NCBI GenBank assembly: GCA_947448025.1
Contig: CANFLV010000012.1
Span: 62,001-126,000, forward strand
DNA: 64,000 nt
Origin: Oxalobacteraceae bacterium
GTDB lineage: Bacteria; Pseudomonadota; Gammaproteobacteria; Burkholderiales; Burkholderiaceae_D
Reading direction: 5' to 3'
How positions within the stretch are numbered: the stretch's first letter is position 1; the number at the start of each line of letters is the position of its first letter. The notes below the pieces were generated by a model. It worked only from the letters and a program-made list of their open reading frames with translations, was not told where the DNA came from and made no database searches. The position numbers were made by a program, and so were the translations under genes. Below, piece by piece: positions 9,558-21,865 of the stretch.

Positions 9558-10505
9558 TCAGCCCTCGCTGGCAGCCTCGTCAGCCAGCATCGCCACGCCC
9601 GTCAGACCCGAAGCCAGTACGGCCTCGCGCACGACGTCGATGGCGGCGCTGCGCGTAAAACTCTTGCGCCAGGCGAGCACGATGCGGCGCGATGGTTCCG
9701 GCGCATCGAAGGGCACGAAGCGCACATTGCCGTCGACGGTCGTCATGTCCTGGACTGATGCGCGCGGCAGCACGGTGATGCCGATACCGGAGGCGACCAT
9801 GTGCCGTATCGTTTCCAGCGACGAGCCTTCGAAGGTGCGTGAAATGCCGTCGCCGGTCGTGGAAAAACGCGCCATTTCCGGACAGACTTCGAGCACCTGA
9901 TCGCGGAAGCAATGGCCATTGCCGAGCAAGAGCATGGTTTGCGATTTCAGTTCCAGCGCACCGATGCTGGCGCGCCCGGCCCATTCATGGTCGCGCGGCA
10001 TGGCGACCACGAAGGGTTCGTCGTACAGCGGCTGGGTGATCAAACCTTGCTCTGGAAACGGCAGGGCCATGATGGCCGCGTCGATTTCGCCTTGGCGCAG
10101 CATTTCAACGAGCTTGACGGTGAAATTTTCCTGCAGCACGAGCGGCATTTTCGGGACGCGCTCGATCATGCGCTTGACCAGCGGCGGCAGCAAATAAGGC
10201 GCGATCGTGTAAATGATCCCGAGCCGGAAAGGTCCGACCAGCGGGTCCTTGTTCTGCTTGGCGATTTCCTTGATGGCGGCAGTTTGCTCGAGCACGAGTT
10301 CGGCTTGCGCGACGATTTTCATGCCCAGCGGCGTCATGGAAATTTCCGTGCCGCCGCGTTCGAAAATCACCACGCCGAGTTCATCTTCCAGCTTCTTGAT
10401 CGCCACCGACAGCGTCGGCTGAGCCACGAAGCAGGCTTCGGCCGCATGGCCAAAATGTTTTTGCCGCGCGACGGCGACGATGTATTTGAGTTCAGTGAGG
10501 GTCAT
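9558..10505 (-). CDS. oxyR: Hydrogen peroxide-sensing LysR-type regulator OxyR
   Basis: 315 aa. The N-terminal LysR helix-turn-helix is [23 protein letters not shown], followed by the redox-sensing domain. The sensor cysteines are Cys199 (GNGHCFRDQ) and Cys208 (VLEVCPE), at the same positions as in E. coli OxyR, so peroxide sensing by disulfide formation is well supported. It lies directly after recG (12 bases), an arrangement often seen in betaproteobacteria. Peroxide-related targets in this window could include the gpx gene at 1.1 kb, but I did not identify a binding site. Confidence 0.95.
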   Translation of the reverse strand: MTLTELKYIVAVARQKHFGHAAEACFVAQPTLSVAIKKLEDELGVVIFERGGTEISMTPLGMKIVAQAELVLEQTAAIKEIAKQNKDPLVGPFRLGIIYTIAPYLLPPLVKRMIERVPKMPLVLQENFTVKLVEMLRQGEIDAAIMALPFPEQGLITQPLYDEPFVVAMPRDHEWAGRASIGALELKSQTMLLLGNGHCFRDQVLEVCPEMARFSTTGDGISRTFEGSSLETIRHMVASGIGITVLPRASVQDMTTVDGNVRFVPFDAPEPSRRIVLAWRKSFTRSAAIDVVREAVLASGLTGVAMLADEAASEG

Positions 10506-10517
10506 GGCTGCATCTTC

Positions 10518-12605
10518 TCATACCTTCAAAAATTCTTCCTTGGCGCCGAGCCAGCGCGCCAGATGCGCTTGGACTGTCACCGGGTCAGTTTGCAGCAGCT
10601 GTTGCGCGAGATCGCGGGCGCGCTCGACTAAAAATTGATCCGCTTCGAGATCGGCGAAGCGCAGCATGGCCTGGCCCGACTGGCGCGCACCGAGGAATTC
10701 ACCGGGGCCGCGGATTTGCAAATCGCGGCGGGCGATTTCAAAGCCATCAGTCGATTCGCGCATGATGCCGAGCCGCTCGCGCGCGATCTGTCCGAGCGGG
10801 CTCTGGTACAGCAGCAGGCAGACGCTCGCAGCCGAGCCGCGCCCGACGCGCCCGCGCAGCTGGTGCAGCTGCGACAGGCCGAAGCGTTCCGCATGTTCGA
10901 TCACCATCAGCGAGGCGTTCGGCACATCGACGCCGACTTCGATGACGGTGGTGGCGACCAGCACATGGACTTCGCCACGGCTGAAGGCATCCATGACGGC
11001 CTGCTTTTCGGCCGGCTTCATGCGCCCGTGCACGAGGCCGACCTGCAAATCGGGCAGGGCTTCGGCCAGCGCGATCTGGGTTTCGGTCGCCGTCTGCAAT
11101 TGCAGCGCTTCCGATTCCTCAATCAGCGGGCAGACCCAGTAAGCCTGACGACCTTCGAGCGCTGCCGCATGGACGCGTTCGACGACTTCATCACGGCGGT
11201 TCTGGTCGATATTGCGCGTCATGATGGGCGTGCGGCCCGGCGGCAATTCATCGATGGCCGAGACTTCGAGATCGGCGTAATAGGTCATGGCCAGCGTGCG
11301 CGGAATCGGTGTAGCCGACATCATCAGCTGGTGCGGCACGTTCGGTCCGCTGTCGGCATCCATGCCCTTGTTGCGCAGCGCCAGGCGCTGGCCGACGCCG
11401 AAGCGGTGCTGCTCATCGACGATGACCAGACCCAGGCGCGCGAAGTGGACCGCGTCCTGGAACACGGCGTGCGTGCCGATGATCAGCTGCGCCGAGCCGT
11501 CGGCGATGCTGGCTTGCGCCTGCGTCTTGTCTTTCTTCTTCAGCCCGCCGGTGAGCCAGGCGATCGTTACGCCGAGCGGTGCCAGCCATTGCGCGATCTT
11601 GCGGAAATGCTGTTCGGCGAGGATTTCAGTCGGCGCCATCAGCACGGCCTGATAGCCGCTGTCGATGGCTTGCGCGGCGGCGAGCGCGGCGACGATGGTC
11701 TTGCCGCTGCCGACGTCGCCCTGCAAGAGCCGTTGCATAGGAAAGGCGGCGCGCATGTCGCTGCGGATTTCCGCCAGCACGCGCTCTTGCGCGCCGGTCA
11801 GCTTGAAGGGCAGGGCGCGCATGAAGCCGGCGCACAAAGCGCCTTCAGTGGCGAGCGGCGCTGCACCTTTTTCGCGACGTGACATCTGTGCGCGCTTCAG
11901 CGATAACTGCTGCGCCAGCAATTCATCGAACTTCATGCGCGTCCAGGCCGGATGCGAGTGATCCGACAGCGCGTATTCATCGACTTCGGGCGCGGGATTA
12001 TGCAGCAGCCGCACCGCGGCTTCAAACGGTTCGAGCCCCAGCGCGTCGCGATGCACGGCCGGCAGCGTATCGCTCCAGTCGATGCGCGCCATGGCTTCGG
12101 CGATGGCTTTACGCAGGATGGTTTGCGACACGCCTTCACCGGCCGGATAGACAGGGGTTAAGGCGCGCGGCAGCGGTGCGCCTTCGACGACGATCTTGTA
12201 AGTCGGGTGCACCATCTCGGCGCCAAAGAAGCCATGCCGCAGTTCGCCGCGCACGCGTACGCGGTTTCCCTCGGCGAATTGCTTGGTCTGGCTGCCGTAA
12301 AAATTCAGGAAGCGCATCACCAGCGGCCCGGTCTCGTCAGTGATCGTGACGACCAATTGCCGGCGCGGGCGGAATTGCACGTCGCAGTGCGTGACGACGC
12401 CTTCGACCTGCACCATGCTGCCACCCATGAAGCCGGCTGCGGCAATCGTCGTGATCTGCGTCTCGTCTTCGTAACGCATGGGCAGATGCAGTACGAGCTC
12501 GATGTCCGTCCTCAGCCCGAGGCGGGCGAGTTTGTCCTCGACCTTATTGGCGCGCGGCGGGGCGGTCTTTTTAGCGGCGGGGGACTTTTTCGGCGGTGTG
12601 GGCAT
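10518..12605 (-). CDS. recG: ATP-dependent DNA helicase RecG
   Basis: 695 aa, full length. Reverses stalled replication forks and migrates Holliday junctions. An N-terminal wedge/OB domain (about 30-150) is followed by helicase domains: Walker A GDVGSGKT (296-303), motif II VIVDEQHRFG, motif III MSATPIPRT, and the C-terminal motif RGRVGRG. The N-terminus has a Lys/Ala/Pro-rich leader (MPTPPKKSPAAKKTAPP). It is divergent from queA; the 164-bp gap holds both promoters. Confidence 0.96.
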   Translation of the reverse strand: MPTPPKKSPAAKKTAPPRANKVEDKLARLGLRTDIELVLHLPMRYEDETQITTIAAAGFMGGSMVQVEGVVTHCDVQFRPRRQLVVTITDETGPLVMRFLNFYGSQTKQFAEGNRVRVRGELRHGFFGAEMVHPTYKIVVEGAPLPRALTPVYPAGEGVSQTILRKAIAEAMARIDWSDTLPAVHRDALGLEPFEAAVRLLHNPAPEVDEYALSDHSHPAWTRMKFDELLAQQLSLKRAQMSRREKGAAPLATEGALCAGFMRALPFKLTGAQERVLAEIRSDMRAAFPMQRLLQGDVGSGKTIVAALAAAQAIDSGYQAVLMAPTEILAEQHFRKIAQWLAPLGVTIAWLTGGLKKKDKTQAQASIADGSAQLIIGTHAVFQDAVHFARLGLVIVDEQHRFGVGQRLALRNKGMDADSGPNVPHQLMMSATPIPRTLAMTYYADLEVSAIDELPPGRTPIMTRNIDQNRRDEVVERVHAAALEGRQAYWVCPLIEESEALQLQTATETQIALAEALPDLQVGLVHGRMKPAEKQAVMDAFSRGEVHVLVATTVIEVGVDVPNASLMVIEHAERFGLSQLHQLRGRVGRGSAASVCLLLYQSPLGQIARERLGIMRESTDGFEIARRDLQIRGPGEFLGARQSGQAMLRFADLEADQFLVERARDLAQQLLQTDPVTVQAHLARWLGAKEEFLKV

Positions 12606-12769
12606 ATCTGCTTGGGGCTAACGGGTGCTTAACTACAGTAGTCGGGCTGCACAGCGTAAAATAGCGCACTTTCAGCAATCCGCAGCCAGTGCGACATTGT
12701 AGGGCCAAAGGCCGCAATGACAAACAGCCACTGCCGCGTCCCTGACGATCCCCCGGACAATAACAACGC

Positions 12770-13795
12770 ATGTATTCACTTTCCGATTTTGATTTTGATT
12801 TGCCGCCTGAGCTCATCGCCCAGACGCCGCTGGCGCAGCGCAGCGCGTCGCGCCTGTTGCACCTCGACGGTGATGTGCTGATCGACCGCGCCTTTGCCGA
12901 AGTGGTCGATCTGCTCACGCCCGGCGACCTGCTGGTATTCAACGACACGCGGGTATTGAAAGCGCGCTTTTTCGGCATCAAGGAAACTGGCGGTAAGGTC
13001 GAAGTGCTCGTCGAGCGCGTCGTCGACAGCCGCACCGTGCATGCGCAGGTACGCGCTTCCAAATCGCCACCACCGGGCACCGTTATCCGGCTCGCGGACG
13101 CCTTCGATGTCATCGTCGGTGTGCGCGTCGGCGAGTTTTTCACTTTGCAATTTCCCGATGAGGTACTGACCCTGATCGAGGCGCATGGCCGCTTGCCGCT
13201 GCCGCCGTATATCGACCATGCGGCCGATGCCTATGACGAGACGCGTTACCAGACCGTCTATGCGCGCGAACCGGGCGCAGTCGCCGCACCGACGGCGGGC
13301 CTGCATTTCGATGACGCCTTGCTGGAGCGGCTGCGTGAAAAAGGCATCAATTTTGCGTTCGTGACGCTGCATGTCGGCGCCGGCACCTTTCAGCCAGTGC
13401 GCACCGAAGCGCTGGCCGAGCACCAGATGCATAGCGAGTGGTACACGATCAGCGAGGAAACTGTCGCTGCTGTGAACGCCACGAAAGCGGCCGGGCGTCA
13501 TGTCGTCGCGGTCGGCACGACCAGCCTGCGCGCGCTCGAGTCCGCTTCGCGCAGCGGCACTTTGCAGGCGCACAGTGCCGACACTAAACTGTTCATCACG
13601 CCCGGTTACCACTTCAACACAGTCGACCGGCTCGTGACGAATTTCCATTTGCCGAAATCGACGCTGCTGATGCTGGTCTCGGCCTTTGCCGGCTATGCGC
13701 AAATTCGCGCCGCGTATCAACATGCGATCGCGCAGCAGTACCGCTTCTTCAGTTATGGCGATGCGATGTTGCTGACCCTGCGCGACAACAATTAA
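12770..13795 (+). CDS. queA: S-adenosylmethionine:tRNA ribosyltransferase-isomerase
   Basis: 341 aa. Transfers and isomerises the ribosyl group of AdoMet onto 7-aminomethyl-7-deazaguanine in tRNA, giving epoxyqueuosine. Family signatures are visible: [14 protein letters not shown] at the start, [44 protein letters not shown] and [16 protein letters not shown]. It is followed 12 bases later by tgt, the enzyme that acts before it in the pathway, and then by yajC-secDF, the classic queA-tgt-yajC-secD-secF order. Confidence 0.97.
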   Translation: MYSLSDFDFDLPPELIAQTPLAQRSASRLLHLDGDVLIDRAFAEVVDLLTPGDLLVFNDTRVLKARFFGIKETGGKVEVLVERVVDSRTVHAQVRASKSPPPGTVIRLADAFDVIVGVRVGEFFTLQFPDEVLTLIEAHGRLPLPPYIDHAADAYDETRYQTVYAREPGAVAAPTAGLHFDDALLERLREKGINFAFVTLHVGAGTFQPVRTEALAEHQMHSEWYTISEETVAAVNATKAAGRHVVAVGTTSLRALESASRSGTLQAHSADTKLFITPGYHFNTVDRLVTNFHLPKSTLLMLVSAFAGYAQIRAAYQHAIAQQYRFFSYGDAMLLTLRDNN

Positions 13796-14935
<1,140 letters not shown>

Positions 14936-15012
14936 GTACGCTTAGGCCACTGAATCAGAGGGCAGGGTGCTAAAATGTCCAGCTATTTTCAATTAACAAA
15001 CCGGAGTCCAAC

Positions 15013-15339
15013 GTGTTCATTTCCAACGCTTACGCCCAAGCCGCTGTCGGCGGCGACCTGCAGAGCAATCTGACGAGTTTCCTGCCTATCATCCTGATGT
15101 TCGTGGTCCTGTATTTCCTCATGATCCGCCCACAGATGAAGCGTCAGAAAGAACAAAAGGCCATGATGGATGCATTGGCGAAAGGTGACGAAGTCATCAC
15201 AGCCGGCGGCGTACTCGGCAAGGTCACCAAGGTCGTTGACGGTTATGTGACGCTGGAAGTGTCGGACAACACGACGATCATCGTGCAAAAATCGGCAGTG
15301 AGCACCTTGCTGCCTAAGGGCACGATCAAGGCGCTGTAA
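15013..15339 (+). CDS. yajC: Sec translocon accessory protein YajC
   Basis: 108 aa from a GTG at 15013, preceded by CGGAG at good spacing. Small inner-membrane protein that binds SecDF. One N-terminal hydrophobic segment (LTSFLPIILMFVVLYFLMI) is followed by the family's RPQMKRQKEQKAMMDALAKGDEVITAGG segment. It sits between tgt and secD as in most proteobacteria. Confidence 0.95.
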   Translation: MFISNAYAQAAVGGDLQSNLTSFLPIILMFVVLYFLMIRPQMKRQKEQKAMMDALAKGDEVITAGGVLGKVTKVVDGYVTLEVSDNTTIIVQKSAVSTLLPKGTIKAL

Positions 15340-15355
15340 TTGATCCGACTGTTTT

Positions 15356-15391
15356 AATTCGCAGGGCTGGTCGCGACTGGTCCTGCGAATT
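15356..15391 (+). terminator. Hairpin with short T-run between yajC and secD
   Basis: AATTCGCAGG (15356-15365) pairs with its exact complement (15382-15391); the loop contains the self-complementary GTCGCGAC. GTCGTTTTG follows. This is a plausible attenuator or weak terminator that would lower secDF transcription relative to yajC. Confidence 0.5.
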
Positions 15392-15474
15392 GTCGTTTTG
15401 TTGGGCGCAGGGTCAGTCGGCGCGTTGCGACGCCCCCTGCAATTTGGATTCACTCAAAATAGTTTAAGTTTCCC

Positions 15475-17328
15475 ATGAACCGTTACCCCATCTGGAAGTA
15501 CATCCTCATCGTCATCGCGCTGCTGTTCGGCGTGGTGTACACCGTGCCGAACTTCTTTGGTGAGTCGCCAGCGGTACAAATCAGCAGCGCCAAGGCAACG
15601 GTCAAGGTCACGCCGGCCGAAGTCGCCGCCGTCGAAAAAGTCCTCGAAAAGAATGGCATCAAGCAGCAGGGCGTGCTGTTCGAAGCGATCGGTAATCAAG
15701 GTTCGGTGCGTGCGCGCTTCGCCGATACCGATGCCCAGTTCAAGGCCAAGTCCACGCTCGAAAAAGAGTTGAACGCCGATCCGGCCGATCCGACCTACAA
15801 CGTCGCCTTCAACCTCTTGCCCAATACCCCAGCCTGGCTGCAAAGCCTGCATGCCTTCCCGATGTACCTCGGTCTCGATTTGCGCGGTGGCGTGCATTTC
15901 CTGATGCAGGTCGACATCAAGGCCGTGCTGAACAAGCGCGTGCAAGGCCTGCAAAGCACCGCGCGCTCGCTGCTGCGCGAAAAGAATATCCGTCACGCCG
16001 GCATCAGCCGCGTCGCCGACACGATTGAAATTCAGTTCCATGAACTCGATACGCGCGTGAAGGCCAAGGAAGTCCTCGCCTCGCAGCTGCCCGATGTTCT
16101 TCTCTCTGAGCCGGCCGACCAGGCTGACATGAAGCTGGTCATGGCGCTGAAACCTGCCGCACTGAAGCAAACGATTGAAGACGGCGTCGGCCAGAACATC
16201 AGCACCCTGTCCAAGCGCGTCAATGAACTCGGCGTGGCCGAGCCGCTGATCCAGCGTCAGGGCGCTGACCGCATTGTGGTCGAATTGCCAGGCGTCCAAG
16301 ACGTTTCGCGCGCCAAGGACATCATCGGCCGCACGGCCACGCTGGAAGTACGTCTTGTTGACGACACCGTGCGCGGCACCGACGACGGCGCCATTCCATT
16401 TGGTTCGGAATTGTTCAAGGTCGGCCGCGGTGCGCCGTCTGTGCTGTACAAGGACCCGATCATCACGGGCGACTACATTGCCAGCGCCTCGGCCAGCTTC
16501 GACAGTAACCAGCAGCCGGCCGTCAGCATCGACCTCAACGGCGATGGCGGTCGCAAAATGCGCGAAGCCACGCGCAGCCGCGTCGGTAAATCCATGGCCA
16601 TCGTCCTGTTCGAAAAGGGCAAGGGCGAATTGCTGACTGTTGCGACGATCCGTGACGAACTCGGCTCGCGCTTCCAGATTACCGGCATGGGTTCGGCTGA
16701 AGCCTCGGCCGATCTCGCGCTGCTGCTGCGCGCCGGTTCTCTTGCCGCACCGATGGAAATCATCGAAGAACGTACGATCGGCCCGCAGCTCGGCGCCGAG
16801 AATATCCAGAAGGGTTTCAATTCGACCCTGTACGGCTTCGCTGCGATCACCGTGTTCATGGTGATTTACTATGCGCTGTTCGGCTTCTTCAGCGTCTTTG
16901 CGCTGGCCGTGAACCTGTTATTGCTGATCGCCTTGCTGTCGGTCTTGCAGGCGACATTGACCTTGCCGGGGATTGCTGCGATCGCCTTCACGCTCGGTAT
17001 GGCCATTGATGCAAACGTGCTGATCAATGAGCGCATCCGCGAAGAACTCCGCTCCGGGAACACGCCGCAAGCCGCCATCGCGGCCGGCTTCGAGCGTGCC
17101 TGGGCGACGATCGTCGACTCCAATGTGACGACGCTGATCGCTGGTCTGGCGCTCTTGATCTTCGGTTCCGGTGCGATCCGCGGCTTCGCTGTCGTGCATT
17201 GCCTGGGCATCCTGACGTCGATTTTCTCGTCGGTGTTCGTGTCGCGCGGCGTGGCGAACCTCTGGTATGGACGCAAGAAGAAGCTGACGGGTATTTCCAT
17301 CGGCCAGATCTGGAAACCAGAAAACTAA
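15475..17328 (+). CDS. secD: Protein translocase subunit SecD
   Basis: 617 aa. Inner-membrane RND-fold protein that uses the proton gradient to help pull proteins through SecYEG. TM1 is at the N-terminus (YPIWKYILIVIALLFGVVYTVP), followed by a large periplasmic domain with the D1 motif LGLDLRGGVHFLMQVD, and five C-terminal helices from about residue 455 with the D4/D5 sequence AFTLGMAIDANVLINERIREE. Coupled with secF 55 bases downstream. Confidence 0.97.
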   Translation: MNRYPIWKYILIVIALLFGVVYTVPNFFGESPAVQISSAKATVKVTPAEVAAVEKVLEKNGIKQQGVLFEAIGNQGSVRARFADTDAQFKAKSTLEKELNADPADPTYNVAFNLLPNTPAWLQSLHAFPMYLGLDLRGGVHFLMQVDIKAVLNKRVQGLQSTARSLLREKNIRHAGISRVADTIEIQFHELDTRVKAKEVLASQLPDVLLSEPADQADMKLVMALKPAALKQTIEDGVGQNISTLSKRVNELGVAEPLIQRQGADRIVVELPGVQDVSRAKDIIGRTATLEVRLVDDTVRGTDDGAIPFGSELFKVGRGAPSVLYKDPIITGDYIASASASFDSNQQPAVSIDLNGDGGRKMREATRSRVGKSMAIVLFEKGKGELLTVATIRDELGSRFQITGMGSAEASADLALLLRAGSLAAPMEIIEERTIGPQLGAENIQKGFNSTLYGFAAITVFMVIYYALFGFFSVFALAVNLLLLIALLSVLQATLTLPGIAAIAFTLGMAIDANVLINERIREELRSGNTPQAAIAAGFERAWATIVDSNVTTLIAGLALLIFGSGAIRGFAVVHCLGILTSIFSSVFVSRGVANLWYGRKKKLTGISIGQIWKPEN

Positions 17329-17383
17329 TTCGCTCCGCTACGCACAGTGACGTCGAAACCCAGTAAAGAATAAAGAGCACATC

Positions 17384-18328
17384 ATGGAATTATTCCGCAT
17401 CAAAAAAGATATACCCTTCATGCGCCACGCATTGATCTTCAATGTGATTTCCGCGCTGACCTTCGTCGCTGCCGTGTTCTTCCTGTTCCACAAGGGCTTG
17501 CACCAGTCGATCGAATTCACCGGCGGCACTGTCATGGAAGTCGCCTACAAGCAGCATGCCGACCTTGAAGGTATCCGCAAGACGATCAGCGATCTCGGTT
17601 ATACCGATAATCAGGTCACCAGCTTCGGTACAGCCCAAGACGTGATGATCCGCCTGCCGCCGCAAAAAGATGTGAATTCGGCGCAGCTCAGCGACAAGGT
17701 ACTGGCCGCATTGCAGGCAAAGGATGCTGGCGTAGTGCGGCAAAAAACGGAATTCGTCGGCCCGCAAGTCGGTGAAGAATTGGCGCACGATGGCTTGATG
17801 GCGATGGCCATGGTCGTCATCGGCATCATGATTTATCTGGCGCTGCGTTTCGAATGGAAATTCGCGGTCGCGGCGATCATCGCGAACTTGCATGACGTGG
17901 TCATCATTCTCGGCTTTTTCGCCTTCTTCCAGTGGGAGTTTTCACTGACGGTCTTGGCGGCGGTACTGGCGGTGCTGGGTTATTCGGTGAATGAATCTGT
18001 GGTCGTCTTCGACCGGGTGCGCGAGACTTTCCGTGACCGCCGTTTTGGTAAGCTGGAAACGCCGGACGTGATGAACCATGCGATCACGAGCACGATTTCA
18101 CGTACCATCATCACGCACGGCTCGACGCAGATGATGGTGCTGGCGATGCTGCTGTTCGGTGGCCATACGCTGCATTACTTTGCGGTCGCACTGACGATCG
18201 GTATTTTGTTCGGTATTTACTCGTCCGTGTTCGTGGCCGCAGCAGTAGCGATGTGGCTGGGAGTGAAGCGCGAAGACTTGATCAAGCCGATCAAGGAAAA
18301 GGACGAAACCGATGGTGCTGTGGTCTAA
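17384..18328 (+). CDS. secF: Protein translocase subunit SecF
   Basis: 314 aa. Partner of SecD in the proton-driven SecDF complex. TM1 lies at MRHALIFNVISALTFVAAVFF; the family motif around HKGLHQSIEFTGGTVMEV follows; the C-terminal helices contain GYSVNESVVVFDRVRE and the conserved SRTIITHGSTQMMVLAM segment. A clear intrinsic terminator follows, ending the queA-secF run. Confidence 0.97.
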   Translation: MELFRIKKDIPFMRHALIFNVISALTFVAAVFFLFHKGLHQSIEFTGGTVMEVAYKQHADLEGIRKTISDLGYTDNQVTSFGTAQDVMIRLPPQKDVNSAQLSDKVLAALQAKDAGVVRQKTEFVGPQVGEELAHDGLMAMAMVVIGIMIYLALRFEWKFAVAAIIANLHDVVIILGFFAFFQWEFSLTVLAAVLAVLGYSVNESVVVFDRVRETFRDRRFGKLETPDVMNHAITSTISRTIITHGSTQMMVLAMLLFGGHTLHYFAVALTIGILFGIYSSVFVAAAVAMWLGVKREDLIKPIKEKDETDGAVV

Positions 18329-18343
18329 GATCTGAATTAAACG

Positions 18344-18369
18344 AGCCAGCTTTCTAGCTGGCTTTTTTT
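18344..18369 (+). terminator. Intrinsic terminator after secF
   Basis: AGCCAGCT (18344-18351) and AGCTGGCT (18356-18363) form an 8-bp stem with loop TTCT, followed by seven Ts. It lies 15 bases after the secF stop. Confidence 0.9.
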
Positions 18370-18392
18370 CGACTGTCCTGGGAGGGATGTGC

Positions 18393-19058
18393 ATGAAAAA
18401 ATTACGCGTATGGGATTTGCCGGTGCGACTGTTTCACTGGGCATTGGTGCTGCTGATCGCCGGCGCGGTCGTCACGGCCAATATCGGCGGTAACTGGATG
18501 GAATGGCATCTGCGCGCAGGCTACGCGATCCTGACACTGATCCTGTTTCGCATGATCTGGGGCGTGATCGGTTCGGTCTATGCGCGTTTCGCGAATTTCA
18601 TCGTCGGTCCGCGCGCCATACTCGCGTATTTGCGTGGCTTGCGCAGCGATGCGGCAGTTCGCCTGATCGGTCACAACCCGTTGGCCGGACTGTCGGTGCT
18701 GGGTTTGCTCGCGGTCGTCTTGCTGCAGGCGGTAACCGGCCTGTTTTCGAATGACGATATCGCCATCGAAGGACCGCTGTTCAAATTCATCAGCAAGGAG
18801 CTGTCCGATCAATTGACCTGGATTCATTCCGAGCTGAGCATCAATGTGCTGTATGGTTTCGTCGCGCTGCATGTGCTGGCGATCGCGTTTTATTATGTCC
18901 GCAAGAAGCAGGATTTGCTCACGCCCATGATCAGCGGCGACGTGCTCACTGAGCTCGATGTGCCGGCGGCGAAGGATGGCGTGCTGGTGCGCCTGTTGGC
19001 GCTGGTGGTGTTCGCCGTATGTGCCGCTGGCGTGTATGCCTTGGTGAAGCTGGTGTAA
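18393..19058 (+). CDS. Cytochrome b561-type membrane cytochrome
   Basis: 221 aa from ATG 18393, which has GGAGGG (18381-18386) at correct spacing; the ATG at 18387 is too close to it. Inner-membrane di-heme b-type cytochrome of the Ni/Fe-hydrogenase b-subunit-like group (COG3658). The N-terminus WDLPVRLFHWALVLLIAG carries a heme-ligand His; further candidates are in MEWHLRAGYAIL and GFVALHVLAIAFYYV. Four to five hydrophobic helices. It faces a cytochrome c-prime gene across a shared terminator; such pairs are common in proteobacteria and suggest electron exchange between them (inference). Confidence 0.9.
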   Translation: MKKLRVWDLPVRLFHWALVLLIAGAVVTANIGGNWMEWHLRAGYAILTLILFRMIWGVIGSVYARFANFIVGPRAILAYLRGLRSDAAVRLIGHNPLAGLSVLGLLAVVLLQAVTGLFSNDDIAIEGPLFKFISKELSDQLTWIHSELSINVLYGFVALHVLAIAFYYVRKKQDLLTPMISGDVLTELDVPAAKDGVLVRLLALVVFAVCAAGVYALVKLV

Positions 19059-19084
19059 TGCGGCATTCAGTGTAAAAAGCAAAG

Positions 19085-19117
19085 CGGCCCGGAGGCATCA
19101 GCGTCCGGGCCGTTTTT
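19085..19117. terminator. Bidirectional intrinsic terminator between cytochrome genes
   Basis: CGGCCCGGA (19085-19093) and TCCGGGCCG (19104-19112) form a 9-bp stem followed by TTTTT on the plus strand; on the minus strand the AAAAA near 19075-19079 supplies a T-run a few bases past the stem. It separates the convergent cytochrome b561 and cytochrome c-prime genes. Confidence 0.85.
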
Positions 19118-19130
19118 CGATCATGCCAGA

Positions 19131-19583
19131 TTACTTGCTCTTGTAATTATCGTGGCAAGCCTTGCAGGTCTGGCCGACAGCGCCAAACGCGACCTTGATC
19201 GCCGCCAGGTCACCGGTCTTGCTGGCGGCGCTGAGCTTGCTCACTTCAGCGAGCATCTTGTCCGAGCCAGCTTTGAATTTGTCATGTTCTTGCCAGATTT
19301 CCGGCTTTGCTTTCGTGCGGCCCTTGTCCGAGCCTTCAGTAAATCCTTGCCAAGGCAATTTGGACAGCGTGTCGATGATGGCGACATCGGCTTCAACAGC
19401 GGCCTTGTCATAAGGTTTCTCGCCTTTGACGACAGCGGCAACACGGCTGAAATGCTGACCCATCATGAAAAATGCGGATTTACGGTATTCGATGGCATCG
19501 TCGACCTTGGCGAATTGCGCATGGGCGGCAAACGGGACGGCAAACAGGGTGGTCAAGGCTAAGGCGGCTACTGCACGTTTCAT
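19131..19583 (-). CDS. Cytochrome c-prime (class II c-type cytochrome)
   Basis: 150 aa with signal peptide MKRAVAALALTTLFAVPFAAHA cleaved before QFAK (about 22/23), so periplasmic. The mature four-helix-bundle protein ends with the heme-binding CKACH motif (Cys140, Cys143, His144), the class II arrangement. Family members bind NO and CO at a five-coordinate heme; a role in NO tolerance is possible. Convergent with the b561 gene. Confidence 0.93.
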   Translation of the reverse strand: MKRAVAALALTTLFAVPFAAHAQFAKVDDAIEYRKSAFFMMGQHFSRVAAVVKGEKPYDKAAVEADVAIIDTLSKLPWQGFTEGSDKGRTKAKPEIWQEHDKFKAGSDKMLAEVSKLSAASKTGDLAAIKVAFGAVGQTCKACHDNYKSK

Positions 19584-19658
19584 GTCGACTCCTTCAGGTA
19601 TAAAAAGGCTGCGACATTGAGTTGGCGCAGCCTTGATAGTTTAGCAGCTTGGAACGCG

Positions 19659-21173
<1,515 letters not shown>

Positions 21174-21208
21174 TTATAATCGACGCAAAATATACCGATA
21201 AAGGCTCT

Positions 21209-21817
21209 ATGAAACTGATTGGATCAATCGCCAGCCCTTACGTGCGCAAAGTGCGCATCGTCATGGCTGAAAAAAAACTGGACTTCGAACTGGTGCTCGA
21301 AGACGTATGGGCCAAAGACACGGTAATCCAGCAATTTAATCCGCTCGGTAAAGTGCCTTGCCTGTTGACCGAAGATGGCGGCGCCATTTTTGATTCACGC
21401 GTGATCGTCGAGCATCTCGACACGCGCACGCCCGTATGCAAATTGATCCCGGCGACGAGCCGTGAGCGCACCGAGGTCAAGACCTGGGAAGCGCTGGCCG
21501 ATGGCATCGCCGATGCAGCGATCCTGATCCGTCTCGAAAAGACCCAGCGTGCGCCAGAGCTGCAAAGCGAGGCCTGGATTGCGCGGCAAATGAACAAGGT
21601 CGATGCCGGCTTGAAGGCGCTGTCCGCAGGTCTGGCCGACAAGCCATTTTGCGCTGGCGCCAGTTACACGCTGGCCGATGTCGCTGTTGGCTGCACGCTG
21701 TGCTGGCTGAGCTTCCGCTTCCCGGAAATCAACTGGCGTGGGGATCATCCCAACCTTGCCAAGCTGGTCGACAAATTGTCGGAACGGCCATCGTTCAAGG
21801 ATACCGTGCCGCAGTAA
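21209..21817 (+). CDS. Glutathione S-transferase family protein (YibF-like)
   Basis: 202 aa from ATG 21209. The N-terminal thioredoxin-fold domain begins MKLIGSIASPYVRKVRI, where Ser9 is the likely glutathione-activating residue, with the cis-Pro region GKVPCL and the gamma-Glu binding DSRVIVEHLD. The C-terminal helical domain has the SYTLADVAVG N-capping motif. It resembles E. coli YibF; the substrate is unknown. Divergent from purB, sharing the gap 21027-21208. Confidence 0.9.
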   Translation: MKLIGSIASPYVRKVRIVMAEKKLDFELVLEDVWAKDTVIQQFNPLGKVPCLLTEDGGAIFDSRVIVEHLDTRTPVCKLIPATSRERTEVKTWEALADGIADAAILIRLEKTQRAPELQSEAWIARQMNKVDAGLKALSAGLADKPFCAGASYTLADVAVGCTLCWLSFRFPEINWRGDHPNLAKLVDKLSERPSFKDTVPQ

Positions 21818-21835
21818 GCGACACGACAATAAATA

Positions 21836-21863
21836 AGGGACGCCTTGTAGCGTCCCTTTTTTT
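21836..21863. terminator. Bidirectional intrinsic terminator between gst and bfr
   Basis: AGGGACGC (21836-21843) and GCGTCCCT (21850-21857) form an 8-bp stem with a 6-nt loop; T7 follows on the plus strand and the A-rich AATAAATAA on the left gives a T-rich run on the minus strand. It ends the convergent gst and bacterioferritin genes. Confidence 0.88.
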
Positions 21864-21865
21864 AT

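Noticed and set aside
10635-11882. Open frame of 415 codons opposite recG
   Set aside because: Arg/Asp/His/Gln-rich composition typical of antisense shadows; recG motifs on the other strand are clear.
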